Source: Ceratobasidium sp. AG-K (lineage: Eukaryota; Basidiomycota; Agaricomycetes; Cantharellales; Ceratobasidiaceae). From it: a DNA stretch of 64,000 bases. Location: assembly GCA_037039685.1 (NCBI GenBank), contig JAWNGF010000003.1, positions 5,058,571 through 5,122,570 of the forward strand. Reading direction: 5' to 3'. Shown here one piece after another: positions 42,564 to 56,359 of this stretch; positions within the stretch are counted from its first letter, which is position 1, and every line of letters begins with the position of its first letter. The position numbers and the translations under genes were made by a program. Below the pieces are notes generated by a model. It did no database searches. It saw only the letters and a list, made by a program, of their open reading frames with translations, and was not told the origin of the DNA.

Positions 42564-45058
42564 CTAGAACGGAGAACTGGCCAAGAGCTCCTGCATCGAC
42601 TTGCACTGAAGCATAAAGTGCGACGACGCATCACCAGGGTAGTACCACGCCGCCAATCCCTGTGAAAAGTTAGCAATCGCCCACAAGAGCGAACGTGTTA
42701 CTCACGATAATCACATAAAACCCGACCATGATCGTCCCCTCGGACCAATTCGTCCGCCCGTCTTGTGTGACCGAGTTGACCAAAAACGAAGCGCTAACGA
42801 CTACGACGACTTCAAAGTGATCAAACAGGAGCGTGAGGGGTTCGTTGAGGCCCCAAGCGGTGAGAATGAGCGTCGGGATCCAAAAGAGGGTGAACTGTAT
42901 CGAGAGGTCGATGCTCTTGGCCTTGGCAAAATCTTCGGGCGGGGCGACGTTCATTCCCATTAGGTTTGTGCGGATAAAGAACATGATGGTGTTCAGGCCG
43001 TCACCTGCGTATGAGACAAGCGGGAGCAAAATGAGGCCGAACCACTGTGGGCTAGTTAGTCGACTGGGCTTTGAATTGGGGTGAAACTGACCTCGGATGA
43101 GAATAGCTGGGCCTCGCGAATCGGTTCGATGCTCTTGACCAGCTAAGCGCGCAATTAGTACTGGTTCCATCGCACGGGGCGGTACTCACCCATTCAGCGG
43201 TCACGGCCAGCAACCCAATGACAATTATCAACAATACCATCGCAACCCACGGCCCAACCTCGGGAGGCTCATGATGCTCCGCCTCTTCCTCGACAGAATG
43301 TCTTGCCCCGTGCTCCTGCTCGATGTGCTCAATCAATCGCTCGCGGTCTTCGTCGTCTCCGGTCGAGTAGGCGCGCCTGTGTTTCGAAGCGTGGGGTTTG
43401 ACTGGGGTGAGGTCGTCGTACAGGACGGGGCCCTTGACGTCGACGTGATATCCTTTTTCTTCGTCGTGGTGGGCGTGGACAGTTTCGACTACAATGTGTT
43501 CGCCGGGTGGGTTGTGGAGGTAGAATCGGGAGCCGATGTAGCTGGAGTTAGGTTAGTTTAGTCTTGGCTCGATAGCTGTGAGCTCACATTAGCAGCAAAA
43601 TGACAGAAATTCCACGGCTTAGTCTGAGCATCCAGTCTCTCGTTGCATCGGAGATGGGTACGATGCTGGCGGCGACCTCGATAGCATGAATGGAAGCCTT
43701 GTGAGTGTAATTGTTGATGGTCGCCCGTTTCAAGAGACCATTGCCGCCGGTGGGTGCACTACCGGCCTCATGCATTGCATCGGTGATGTTCACGAATTGA
43801 GGAGCAAACTGGCTCGGATTTTGGTATGGGAGGGCGCTAAAGAAGCCAGTGGGGACAACCAAGGCCAAAACACTTTACCCAAGTTAGTAGCCGACTTCAT
43901 CACAAACGCGGAAACACACCCAACCGTGAGCAAGCTCTGGTTGAGCTCGGTAACTTGGGGCTTCAGCTGCTGCGCCCAAAGCTTGGTCCCATCGGTCAAA
44001 AACGCAGTACCCGGAATGAGCAAGCAATGTAGGAGGACAACGCCAATTACGGTCGACTGGAGTAGCTTAAGTTCGCATTTGACGAGGAGAACCAGGGCCA
44101 AGACGGCTTCGACGGCATTGTGCAGGGTGATGACAATCAAATCGCCAATACTCTAAAGTCAGGTGAGAATAGGATAACCGGGTGGCTAGGCTTGTGGCTC
44201 ACCTCGCCGCAATAGAGCGCAAGTTGCTCTCCGCCGAACTCTGAAATGTTTTCGAGTGGGATAATGGCGATAAAGGACACTGCGACATATTAGATACCAT
44301 AGCTGGGACCAACAATGCACTTACAGATAAATGTATAGACATAATTCCACTTGGCCAACGCGGCGATCCAGGAAAACGGTAAAAAGATGAACAACCAATT
44401 CAACCCTACCTAGCATTAGAGCAATCCACCAACGGAACGAGATACTCACAGCTACTCGTCACGATCGCCTTTATACTGTGCCAAAGCCCAGGCACCTTGT
44501 GCCCCCGTTCACGCACGCGTTCACCGTTCAACTTCCTGAAGAAATTCACAATCCCAGGGGCCTTGCGTCGAACTCGGACTGGGGCACTCGTCGAGCTTAG
44601 TCTGTGGTGAGCGTACAACGGCTTTTGGGATGGGGGAGCGGTACTCGTGATCGTCGCCGAAGACGAGCTCTTCCGGTGCCCTTGCTCATGACCAGGGTGA
44701 CTGGGCTTGCTATTTCCGCTCATCGAGAACCGATTCACGTTGCGTTGATAGCCTGCGCTCCAGGGGTCGGGTGCTGATCCAGACCTCCGATGGGTAGGAT
44801 GAATGTGTGCACGGCCATTGCCGTCGCGTTCCCTAGGAGGATGGGCCGCGATGTGGGCGGCCAATTCCGCGTCCTGGGTACGGTGCATGTCGTCGACAGA
44901 TGCTGTATCACATATACGTCATTAGTTGAGTAGTGATAGCTTGGGTGTAACCTACTTTGGGACATGGGTTGGGGTTCCGGGAACATGGGCGACCGCCGAC
45001 GGCTCGACTCGGCCGGCGGGGATGCCTCGCGCAATGGAGCGTACAATGGATTCGACAT
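42564..45058 (-). CDS. VNX1: Vacuolar cation/H+ antiporter, CaCA family (Vnx1-type)
   Basis: Ten exons (44956-45058, 44450-44902, 44325-44405, 44203-44279, 43920-44152, 43588-43872, 43190-43541, 43092-43142, 42706-43044, 42564-42659) sum to 2070 nt, 689 aa. A cytosolic Ser/His-rich N-terminus precedes two membrane halves. The first has GDLIVITLHNAVEAVLA, the exchanger alpha-repeat with the acidic residue, followed by LLIPGTAFLTDG. The second has LPLVSYAGDGLNTIMFFIRT and AIDLSIQFTLFW-type helices, separated by a long His/Glu loop. This layout matches yeast Vnx1, which exchanges Na+/K+ for H+ at the vacuolar membrane, more than Vcx1. About eleven TM segments. Symbol given by similarity only. 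Confidence 0.85.
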
Positions 45059-45551
45059 TGGTGGTCGTGTGCCAGTAAATCCCTAGAGCCAAGAGCAAGG
45101 GGATTTGTACGGAGGGTTGAGCGCTTGTGGGTGCTTCCGCCCGACAGAAGTGGGCTAGGGTGAGCAGTGTAGTTAGGGGGTCGAGGGGTCGAGGGCACGT
45201 TTATATGATGCCCCGAATCGCAGACAACGAGGTTGGAAGTGCCGCTTTGGGTAAGGTGCATACACGCACCGCCACGCCTTCGGCTCCAACAGAGTTAATG
45301 ACGTTCAACTCCCGAAATCTCCGTGAGTGGGCGAACTCCATGACTGCGTGCGATTGATCAAGTACCAACATGCAAAAAATAACATACTCGAAAGCGAAAT
45401 TAGGATCCGAATGTACAGCGATATCTGGTAGACCAGCATAAAAAGCATAGCAGCGAATAAATTACAGTCATGTCCCTCGGGCTTTTCGTCGTTCGTCGGC
45501 GAGCACTGCAACGAGATCAGCTCCAGGTTCCAATCAATGTGACGCCATAGA
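45059..45551. other. Promoter region of antiporter / 3' region of histidine kinase
   Basis: Both flanking genes are on the minus strand. No separate gene seen. Confidence 0.45.
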
Positions 45552-48500
45552 TCATGACTTACCCAACATGGCTTTTAAACTCTTCTCCAGCACTGGTTTG
45601 GTCAATACGCTAGGCCTACATCAGAATCTTCTATCACACCCCACAAGTAGTGGGACTCACTGATTAGCGCCGGCTTGTAAATACTCTTGTTGATCTTCGG
45701 TCAACGCATTGCCGGTGACGCCTACTACGAAATCTTTTCGATCAAGCTGACGGAGGCGTTTTGCCACCTCAACGCCACTGCATATAGGCATACTGCAATT
45801 GGTTGGTATCAATTCTTCCATTTATCAACCCACTCACTGGTTGTCCAAAAACACGATATCATATTTGGACTCGGCATAATCCCACGATGCTGAAGCTGTA
45901 TGCTTAGCCTCAGCAAATGGTGGGAATCCAGCCGACGACTGAGTCCGCTGCGACTGCGGCGTCGGAAGCGGAGCGAGCATCATGTCCAACGCAATCTGCC
46001 CGTTTTCAGCGTTTTCGACTGTACATCCTAAACGTGTCAGCATTCGTGTCATCAGGCGCCTCGTGAGAGCTAAGAATACCATTAGCCAAGCCATCAAGTT
46101 GATTGCTCCACTCACAATCGTCATCTACAACCAACACACGGAGTGGCGCTAGGCTCTCTGCACTGCCAACGGCCTTGACGGGTGATCCATTCCCAGGCGC
46201 AGCCGTTCCAGACATGGTCCCTGGTGCAAGCTTGAGTTGAGGCAACGACGACTCGGACGGCATGGACCGGTGTGCAGACGGTTTTGGCGAGGCTCGTGTT
46301 TCGGTCGGAGTAGGAGCAGCTGCCGATGAACCAGTCACCGCTCGTGGATCCGTTACGACAATTCTAGATGCGGTCGGGTCCGATAAGACTGCTCGCGAGG
46401 CGGTGGGATCGATCCTAGACGACATGTCCGACGGTCCTGCGCGAGATGTACCCGGAGAAACACCCGGACTCGGGCGAGTGGCACTATCGGGAGAGAGCGT
46501 ACGGGTTGCTACTATGGGTGCTTCGTCGGCGGATGCTTGCATCGATAGTGAAGGTACAAGTTCGACGACACCTCCATGTTCCTACAGATCTTTAATAAAT
46601 GTAACTAACCAGCTTTTAATGGCGTACCATGATTGACCGAAGAGCACTTCCACCCTGAAGCGGCGTCAAAGGCGCTCCAGCAGCTAACAATGCACCGGAC
46701 GAAAGCGCAGTCGACGCACCCCCACTACTCGACAACATCTCGTTTGAAGGTACTACACTATGCATCGGCGTCGGCGTCTCCTCTCCTTCCGGAGTCGACA
46801 ACGTCAGTGGACTCGTCACCGGCTCGGGTATGGACCGATTAACAGCATCGTCGACATTATTCCACGCCCCCGAAAAGTTGATTGCGTCCACCGCAGCGTC
46901 CCGCGCCCGCGTCGCATGCATCCCTGCCACAGCCTTCCGTCCGACACCGAGAGGTAGCTCGACCCAAAACGTGCTCCCGACCGCGCGCTTTGACTTGACA
47001 CCCAATCTGCCTCCGCTCAGCGCGACAATATGCCGCACGAGCGCCAGTCCGAGTCCGGTTCCTTTGCCTCCTTGCCTGAGTCCACTTGAAGTCTGCATAA
47101 ATGCTGAAAAGAGCCGTTTTTCTTCCATGTCCCGTTGACCGATTCCCACGCCCGTGTCCTCGACCTCGATCCGGACGACGATATGTTCGAGCGCGCGGTT
47201 CTCGTCGTTGGAGTCTCCGCTCGCGCCGCGCCATAGAGGAGGTGCGATGTGTACGTGCGTGTGGTCGTTGCTATGGCCGTTGGAGTCTTCGAGTTGCTTG
47301 CCGCTATCGTCGGTGGATTCAGACTGTCGCCGGGGTGGGGGTCGGTCCATCGATACTCTAGTGCGCGTCTCGGGTCCAGGAATAATCAACTTGGTCCGGA
47401 GAGTAATGTGTCCGCCCGACTCGGTAAACTTGCACGCATTGCTCGCGAGGTTCGTCACGACCTGCCTCAGCCGCATCTCATCACCCATGACGATCCCGTC
47501 CTCCTCGGATCCCTCCTCCATCCGCTGAGCGACCCACTCCTCTGCGCGCTTCCTATCGGCCATGCGATCGAGTGTATCAGGGGTACGCCGTTTATCGTCT
47601 GGCCCAAAATCGATTTCACGCGCTTGGGCTCGGTAAGCAGCGAGCCGGGCTTGGACATCAATCTCCTCGTCCAATTCGACAATCAACTGTAAGCCTTTGG
47701 CGCTCGCGCCTAATCCAAGCGGGACGAGCATCGACCGGATCACGGCGTGAAACGCAAATGGCTTGGACACGGTCTCGAACCTCCCGGAATCCTAAACCCA
47801 TCGTGAGCGAGGAACAAACACGGACCAAGTTTCTCACCATGCGATTGAAATCGAGCACGTCGTTCAAGACTTTGCTCATCATGTTCAAGCTCCCTTCGAG
47901 CGCATTAAACTCGATTTCGTGCTCGCGCTGGATCGCATTCGTCCCAGCCAGGTTCTGCGCCGCGAGCAGAGCGGTATTGAGCGGTACGCGGACCTCCTGC
48001 AAAGCCATCAACACGCGGTCTCAACCCCCGTGCAGACTCACATGAAAAATATAACTCGTCAGTCGACGCTTCGAATCTGAACTCTTGCGCTCGCTGATTT
48101 GCGCCTTTTGGGTCTGCTTGTACTGCGTCTTGAGCTGGTCCCGCAGTACATACAACCTTCGTTCGGCCGTTTCGCGCATCCAGTTGATGTATAATACAAA
48201 CGCGTGGTAGATGATCAAGTTGAGCGTGTTTCGGATCCATGACCGACGCCAGGGGAGGAGCTACATGTTCGGTTAGCACAAGTTCGAGTTACGAGATGCG
48301 AGAATGAAATCGGAGGCGAATCGGGCTGTGCCCAGACTTGGGAATGATCGTCCAGCTTCGAACAGGTGGGCGTATCGGTGGCGTCGAATGTGGGGGACGT
48401 GCAGAATCACGTGGCTACTTTGCGCCACCCTGCATCAATGACGCAGCGATAAACGTTGGTGTGTGGCGCCAAGATAACGGTCCTTCCACGATACGCGAGA

Positions 48501-50271
48501 CCCATGAGAATGTCTAGACTTACCAATGCCCCAGATATCGCGATAAACGTGACCACCATGAATGTTTGAAGGGTTCGATTCTGGCCCATCGCGAAAATCG
48601 CAATGACGGGTAGGCCGGTCACGTAGCTACCCAGATGTTAGTTGACGTGACCGTCACTTGGCACCAAGAACTTACTAGAACAAGACTAAAAAGTCCCTGT
48701 TCCCACACGAGATGACCTTGGGTTGCTCGTATACCCCGCACAAGTACATCAGGAAAACGTTGTAGAAACCCCAGCACCATACGGCGCATGCGAGCCAGAC
48801 TTGATAGAACCATGGTCGAGTACGGGGCCAGTCGAACGTAATGAAAACCGGAAGTGGGACCTGCGAGGGTTAATTGAACGACGTGAAATGGGGCAAGAAA
48901 GGCTGCATACAGTGAGAAGGGGAATAACACCAAAAATGACAATTTGGTCGTGCAAGGAGTATGGCTTGGTTATCAGCGCGGCGGCCAAGACCCAGTTCAA
49001 GACTGCAAGATGAGTAAGTTTAAAGTTGTAGTCAGCCAGGGTTGGTAGCCGAGGATCGGATAAAATGATGACAAATGTTGAGAAAAAAATACGCACTCAG
49101 GAAACAAGCAGCCCAGAATGTCAATGTTTTGTGGGTGTAGAATGTCTCTTTTCTGTATTGCGCTTCTGAGATCGGATCGTGGAAATGAAGACTAGGCGCC
49201 GAGTAGGTGGGAGAGTCAGAATAGGGGTGCAATAACGAAGCGAGTTAGAATGAACCAGCCAACATGAAAATGAGAACCCACCTGAAAAATCTCTCAATGA
49301 CGGGCCATATTCGGTACCGTAGCATGACCATTGCCCGTGACTCTGCGACCCCGCTACTGGTGCTTCCAGTCGGACCCGTCGGGGGCGTTCCAGTCTCCTC
49401 AATTTGATGCGGATGCGTCGATTGGGACCTCTGTGTGGACTTGTCCAAAGCCAAAAACTACCAGAACCTCAACATAAGGCTACGCCAAACGAACAATTAG
49501 GCTCACCTGGTTGTCAACAACAACAGCATCGACCTCGGTGTCGTCACACTCGTCATCGCCCATTCCGTCGAGGCTAGCAGTCGTCCCACGTCGGGGCCTA
49601 GTCATGTAGTTGTGATCAACACTCCCCGCTGCCGAGCGGCCCATCTCCATGTCCTCGTCTCGCCATTTGCGGCGTCCCCATACCCGGCCGCTGCGGTTAA
49701 GTGGCCCCGTCTTTTGACTGCCATCGCCGTCCGAAGTAATAGTGCGTGCGACGACGCGGCCCCACCTCACGCCTCCACTGCCCCTGTGAATATAGCTCCG
49801 GCCCTCTTCATCCGCACCACTTTCCTCTATACTCGAGCTCCCGGTGCCTGTTCCCGTTCCCGTCAAAGGCCCCGGCGGACCAAATCCAGTTGTACGTTTG
49901 AACCGAGTCCAGTGGTTGTGTAGCGCGGACCGGTCGAAGCGTGTTGCTTTGACCGGCCCGGGGAGACTCGGAGACACTGCGCGACCAGACAGGGTGGCGG
50001 CAGTCGTTGGGGGCGAGAGAAGGGGTGCGTTGCTCGCCGTCGTCGTCTTTCGATTAGGCGTGGGCGGAACACATGGGCCGCTGGGGGAGTCGTTGGCGCC
50101 GGGAGCTAGATGGACAGGCCTGGGCTGCTGCGGTGAATCAGGCGCTGTCGTCGCAGTGTAAGACGATGTCTGCCGTGCGGTAAAGCTGGATCCCGACCTG
50201 GTCGTTGATGTCCCGGACGAGAGCTGGAGTCCGCGCAAAGTGCTCGAATCTGGTCGTTGCGAGGACGGCAT
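45552..50271 (-). CDS. Membrane-anchored hybrid histidine kinase with C-terminal receiver
   Basis: Multi-exon gene starting MPSSQRPDSSTL at 50271. Order: Ser/Thr-rich cytosolic N-terminus (about 260 aa), 5-6 TM segments (for example LTFWAACFLILNWVLAA, VWCWGFYNVFLMYLC, VVTFIAISGAL), a linker coiled coil, HisKA with H-box FHEVRVPLNTALLAAQNL (the His is the last codon of its exon), HATPase with N-box NLASNACKFT, G1 DTGVGIG, F-box FSAFMQ and G2 GKGTGLGLALV, a Ser/Pro linker, then receiver with VLVVDDD, phospho-acceptor FLDNQMPICSG and the Lys in LTKPVLEKSL, ending KAMLGKS at 45552. It autophosphorylates on His, passes phosphate to the receiver Asp and presumably to an Ypd1-type transmitter. Signal unknown. 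Confidence 0.87.
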
Positions 50272-51399
50272 CTAGCCTAGAACAAGGAATGCCGTGATTG
50301 TACTGTGTCTGCCAGGTGGCTGTGGGCATGCGGAACAAGTGACGTCGTTGGTCAAACAGGAAGATCATCAAAAGCGTGTTGGGCCAATGAGGACAAGATC
50401 AACCCGCGCATAGAGCTCTGAACACGCACCAGCTATACCCTCAAATCCTGCCCTCGCTTCAGACGATGCCGGATAATGAGCTCCGGAGGCCGAGGGGGAG
50501 CACACGGGTGTGGTGGACGGCAGAGCGCTTGCCAGCACGAGCTGCCAAACACCTCGTCATTAGCGCTGCGGCACCGTCCGGCACCGAACCGGCGGACGCT
50601 AAATGTATCCGGCTTCTGGGATCGGATCGGGGCCTGTGGCGTGTATTCACTCATAGTTAGACAAATAAAATATGTTCTAGATCCAGGCTGCTCCCCCTCA
50701 CAACCTGCAGCTGCCTTTCCTCAACTAGCGACTGGTTACCTCTCGTGGAAAGAGGTCGGGGACCGTGCCGTGACCGTAAATTTAGGCATCCGATCTACCT
50801 GCCCGTGGTAAAATCGGATGCACGCCCGGAATAACAACGGTGCATTTCCACAGTCATAGTTAAAAACAAGTCGCCGTACGATCCTAAATGTCAAATCCTT
50901 TTACTAAATAATTGACCATGTGCTTTTTTTTTTTACGAATTATGACATAGTTGAAACACTAGACTGGCGGGACGCAAGATAGGGAGGATATTATGCCCCG
51001 ATGCACATGAGTTCCGCGAGGTATGCAATCCGCCGGTCACTTTGACCGTGGGAACATCCAACCGAGGCTAAAACCTGCCCTTGCACGCACAAGGCTGACA
51101 TGCGACGCCCAACTGGTGAGCCATTTCACCTTTCCGGCCGCATACATATACGTTAAAGCAGTGCATTATGATCAAAGATAGCCACCGACGTCATGGTGCA
51201 GAAATTGCATATCAAAATGTCATACAGAAAGTCCTAACACGCGAACCTCCAAACACAAATATCTACACAAGACGCCATACACAAGTCTATGCTCGATGTC
51301 AGACAGATTACAAGACTACATTCTGGAAGAGAATACTCACTGTAGAAAGGTGGAAGGTTAAACGGGAGAACATTCCAAAAACATCCCTGTACAAACCGC
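50272..51399. other. Intergenic 1.1 kb
   Basis: Upstream of the histidine kinase and downstream of the DUF6535 gene. A T run at 50924-50934; open frames on both strands have no recognisable content. Confidence 0.45.
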
Positions 51400-54300
51400 T
51401 CATAATCCCTGCGACATGTCAATGCGCACATCGATAGGCGATTCGACCCGAGGAGAAGCTGGTTGGTGTAGCTCTTTCATGTCATCCCGCAGACGCTTGA
51501 CAAGCTCGAGCATCGACGACGACTCTTCTTGATTCTGGAGCGCCTTGGCTTCATAGTATGCAACTAAATCCGAGTAAAAGTCGATCCCATCGTTGGTATG
51601 AGGTATTTTGTAATCTGCCTCCCCATTGCTGTCCGATGTCTCGCGCCCTTTGTTGAACACCCACTCTTGCATACCACCCGCTCGGAGAGCATCATCGACT
51701 GCCGTCGCGAAGTTGGGCTCTGCCCTTATGCTCGGAAAGGTGCGCGCCAGCCTTTCAATCGTCCTGGCTAAGTCATCATGGCATTCGGATTTTTCTGGAG
51801 TGTATTCATCGATAGTAGTGACCAGAGGTTGGGAACGAAGGGAGAATGGGCGGGCGAGTATAGGTAGAACTCCGGCTTTGATCAATGCTTCTAGCTGACC
51901 TCGTGCGTCGGTAGCGTCTGTAGATGCACTTCGGGTCGCAGTGGTTGGGTCTTGACTCGGTTTTGAGGGTTCCAATGAGGTACCGTGTTTTGATGCGTCA
52001 AGCAGGGTATCTATCAGCTTCACAAGCGAGCCAATGATATAGGTCTGTTCTTCTGAGTTGAAGGTTGCTGCATCCCAGAACTGAAGTAACTCTACGATGT
52101 GTTTCGCAAGAGCGATCGACCACATGAGAATGTCGGGTGAGCGGGCGTCCACTGTGGAGGAAGAATAGAGCCTGTCGAGTAAGGCCGCCTTGATATAGAT
52201 GCAATACCCGGTTGCACGATACGCTTCTCCCAGTCTTTCTTCTCCCGGATGAACGGCTGCGTTATAGTTACTAGAGAAGAAGCTGTAAGTGTTGTAAATG
52301 CCATGATGATTTACGGGGCCGCGAAGAAACCCAATATTCTCCAATGGTTCCCAGAGCGCCTCGCGACGTCTATAGCGGGGATCTTTAGCCTTCAAGCTAT
52401 CCTGTAACTCATAAGGTACGCTGAAGGGCATCCAAGCCCAAGTTGCGATGGTATCGCTTGCCTCAATACACTGTTCTATAGTTGGGACCATCCCTATGCA
52501 CCCTGGGAAGGCGGGACCCGGGGAATGGTTTGATGAGGCGCGGCCAAATATGATGTCTGGCAGGAAAGCTGCAAGAAGATGAGTACACTCCCGGTCTAAG
52601 TGGTGTTCCAGCGGGTCAATCGAGAGAACTCCAGCGGTCAAGAAAATTCCTGCCGCTTCGTCATCCACTGCCTTGGACTTGTAAACTTCCAGGATACGAC
52701 CATAATTCAGATTTTGGGTTTCCTTTGGCCGGAGCAGGTCCTTTAAGTCTTTGAGGTCGCTCAGATCACGATGGAGCGCGTGGAGGTCGCTAGAAAAAGA
52801 ACAGGTGGCATATACGGGGGAGTTGAGAACGGAGATGAGAGCATCGATTCCATACTGGAGCGAATCGAGTTCATACAGTCGGATTTCCGTGCCATTGTAG
52901 ACCGGCAGATCCCCAAGAAATAGATTGGCATCAAGACTGACTTGGGTACGCAGTGTCAGGCGAAGGAAGTTGACAAGGTCCAGAAAATAGTCGTTGTTTG
53001 TCTCCTTCGCTGGTCCATTCTCGTGATCCGGATATCTGACGAATGCATAGAGCATGCCAGTTATGCCCACTACGGCAAGCCAGGGTCCACTCTCTTGACG
53101 TTTCCGTGAATCACGAAAGTGAGTAAGAGTTAGTGCACTATCAGAACAAACTTGGGCCAGGCCATCGGACCTATCTTCATATTTAATGCACGGCCAAGAG
53201 CCATCAGTGCAATCCATCACGGTGTTTAGGAAGATCCACCAAAGCGTCGGATATGCTTCAATATCCACGCGACGTGCATAAAGACTGGATTTTTCGTTTA
53301 ACAGTGTTTTTCCAAGGGTGGTGCACATCTTCAAGCCCGGCTCGGGCGTGCATCCGAGTACAATCCTACCAGCCAAATCTTCTAACCACGCTACGGGCTC
53401 GGATAGCTTCGTCATTTTCTCTTTGATTGTCGCAACCTGTTTTCCAACTTCCTCAGGACTCATATCTATGCTCCCACTGCAAAAAAATGATGGTGGTTAA
53501 GAACCTACGAGAGCTCGAATGACAGCAATAGGCGACTTACAGTTGCCTGTATCTGAGTGAGAGTAACCGAATCTCAAAATATCTGGACTCTGTATCCGTG
53601 GATTTATGTAGCCATGGAAGAGTGGTTAAATAAATCAGCCTGGCGCATGATGAGTGGATATGGAGTGTATGCCGCCACTCTGCTGGATCGTGCTGCAAGC
53701 GGCTCAGGTGTTCAACCGCGGTTGAGGCGAGCTTGTGGAGCTGGTCACTATCCGCAAACGAATCAAGGATAACATCAGGAAAGCTTATGATGTGGTCGAG
53801 CACTTCTTTAATTGTTTCCCATTCCGTAGAGTTGTTTAGAATCCAGGCAAGTGCATAGAACGCGTATCGGTTGCTTTCGTCGGGCTGTGGGCGCGGAACT
53901 GTTTTACCTATTTCTCCATCTGTGCGACCCCTCATCACCCATTCTGGGTCTTTAAAGGGGTCCTGGTGCTTCGTCAATGACACTATGGCCACGATGAACT
54001 CAACAAGGTGCTTCCATAACGATGTTAAGCCCGTTTTGATTAAACAGGGTATTTGCTTTGGGACTGAGATAACGGCACCAAATAGCTCCCGATGACCCAA
54101 GTTTGATAGTTGTTCATAAAGCTTTGAAGCTGAGCTCAAAACCGAAGTGATTTTAAGGTGCGAACGGGCCTGTGTCACGAGAAACTTGAAACACTCGAGA
54201 AGATACCAGTGTGTCGCCTGAATGATCCGGGTGAATGGTGTGACCATTGGGCAGTTTTTATCCCAGAGAGGCAACACCGTAAGGACGAAGTACAGTGCGA

Positions 54301-55544
54301 TAGTGAATCCTACGAGGACCGCCGTGACAATCATAGTTGCTTGGTGGATCTCCGCAAGGTATACAACCAGCCCAAAAAAGAAAAGCACTATGGGAAAATG
54401 TATTAGACAAGTATTTTGTCAGCCCCCAACTACTTACTGAGTGCAATATGCATGAGCGTGGGGAGCTGTTCGATCACCAGTTCAATCCTCCACTGTTCGA
54501 TTGCATCCCATGATTTCTGGCGTTTCATAGCTCGTTCGTGCGATGTTCCAATGCGCTTAGACCTGAATACGTAGCACCACCGTTTGGCAAGCATGGCGAA
54601 TAACGACACAGATATACTGAGTCCCAATGAAAGAAACCACAAGCAGTTGACCCATATCGTTAGAAGCGTAGGCTTGAATGAATCCTCCTCCAATGCACCT
54701 GTCGATCCTGTAGAAGCATTGTTTCCTGACTGAATAGCTGTGGTAAGGCTCCGAATTGCCAGCACGGTCGCCTTGGCCTGATCTGGCTGAAGGTTCTTCG
54801 AGCTCTCAAGAACGAATCTAGATATAATTATGAGGTCAGAATAGTGGTCTTTCGCTAGTTATGGAAACGACGGAGGGCACCTACCCAGTTGAAATAGCTG
54901 AGAAGAGTGCGGCCTGAGGGAAGAGCTTAGTTATCGTTCTGCCAGGTTGAGCTAGTCATTGTGCACGTACGAAAACTAGGGGGTATATTAGAACTAGTTG
55001 ATTTAATATGAATACATGTACGCACCGAGTGTAACGTCGATAACGCTAAGTACAGGTAATCGCATTAGCTAGGTATCGAGAGCTAGTTTTACTACGTCAC
55101 GATTCGACTCACCGGTCCCAGTCTTCCACCAGGTCTTTATCCTCCTCCTCTGCCTTCCGTACGTATGTGTCCCACACTCGAGAGCTCTTGGCAGCTGTAA
55201 ATCTGGCTTGCATGGTCTCGAGTGCATTCTCCTGGCCCTTCATATTATCCCTCAGCCCACCGTCCCCCTTTACTTCGGGTTTCGCGGAGTGGGGGAGTTG
55301 GGGGCCGGCAGCCTCGCCGATGGCGGCTCTACGTGACTGAGGGTTTGCCAAAGTTGGCGGAATGCCGAAGTCGACAGTTCGGGTCCGGGCCGGTGCTGGA
55401 TTAATTTGTGAACTGGTATCTTCATGTACGTGCGAATCGGATGTGATGGACGATCGCCTAATGGGTCCCTGTTATTGGTTAGGCCTACTAATTCGGGAGC
55501 TCGCAATCCCATAGGATCAATCCTCACATTTGTATCCCCCACAT
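51400..55544 (-). CDS. DUF6535 family membrane protein, intact
   Basis: Exons 55528-55544, 55113-55457, 55026-55045, 54971-54975, 54885-54913, 54438-54817, 53541-54387 and 51400-53476 sum to 3720 nt, 1239 aa. The N-terminal block RVWDTYVRKAEEEDKDLVED, VIDVTLVFAALFSAISTG and the TM helices CLWFLSLGLSISVSLFAML and MLFFFGLVVYLAEI are the basidiomycete DUF6535 pattern: four TM helices flanking a cytosolic loop. The long helical C-terminal region resembles an armadillo-like scaffold. Function unknown; often expanded in Rhizoctonia. The first ATG gives MWGIQM split by an intron; the exact multiple of three supports the model, including a 5-nt exon. Confidence 0.82.
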
Positions 55545-56359
55545 TTGCTGTTTCGATATCATTGAAGTAGACAGAACCCCCTCGCTAGAGGAACCGCACA
55601 CGGTCAATTGTTATTGCCCTACTCAGTACATCAGCGCTTACAGTTTTTTTTCGCCTATTTGTTAGCAGATTCATAGCCATGATGCCAACTGGGCTGCAAG
55701 GCAATCAAAAACTACTAATAATAGGGGAGATTTCTAGTAGATTGGGGAAAAGTATTTTACTTGTTCAGCTTGTTGTGGCAGGTCAGACATGCAGTCACTC
55801 AAGCACGCATGGATTTGGCTTGACCAATCATCATGCGCGCGCTTAGTGCGTCTTCCCTGCGATCCTTGATGTTTACGCACATCATACTACTAAATACTCC
55901 CGTCCTTACATATATATAATACCGCCTATTCGATTCATTTGTTCTCCCATTCCGTTGTACTAGGCGAGCACAATGGCAACTTCGAGGCCAAGTCTTTTGC
56001 GCATATATGCGGATTAAATAGGGTCTCGGGTTTGGAGGCTGCTAATCTTTCGTTTCGCTAGAGAACGCACTTATAGCGTACAGTTAACTCATCCTGGCCC
56101 AAAGGCCTAGCACAGGGCTACAAATAGCTTGCCGTGTTCAAGTACATGCACACATTTGAGCACAATCAATCAGCTCCACATCCTTGATATGTGCGGGCAA
56201 TCTCTTTCTAAAAAAAATCAACACTAGACTACTACAATGGAGTCTAGGTTCAACATCAGACGAGGTGCAAGAACCGAAAGGTGGGAAGCGTACATTCCAA
56301 GGAAACAAAAAATAAAACTAGCTGAGAACACTCGGGTCCAAAAGCCTCGGTCGCATGAT
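55545..56359. other. Intergenic between DUF6535 copies
   Basis: AT-rich; includes TATATATA near 55910. No gene recognised. Confidence 0.45.
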
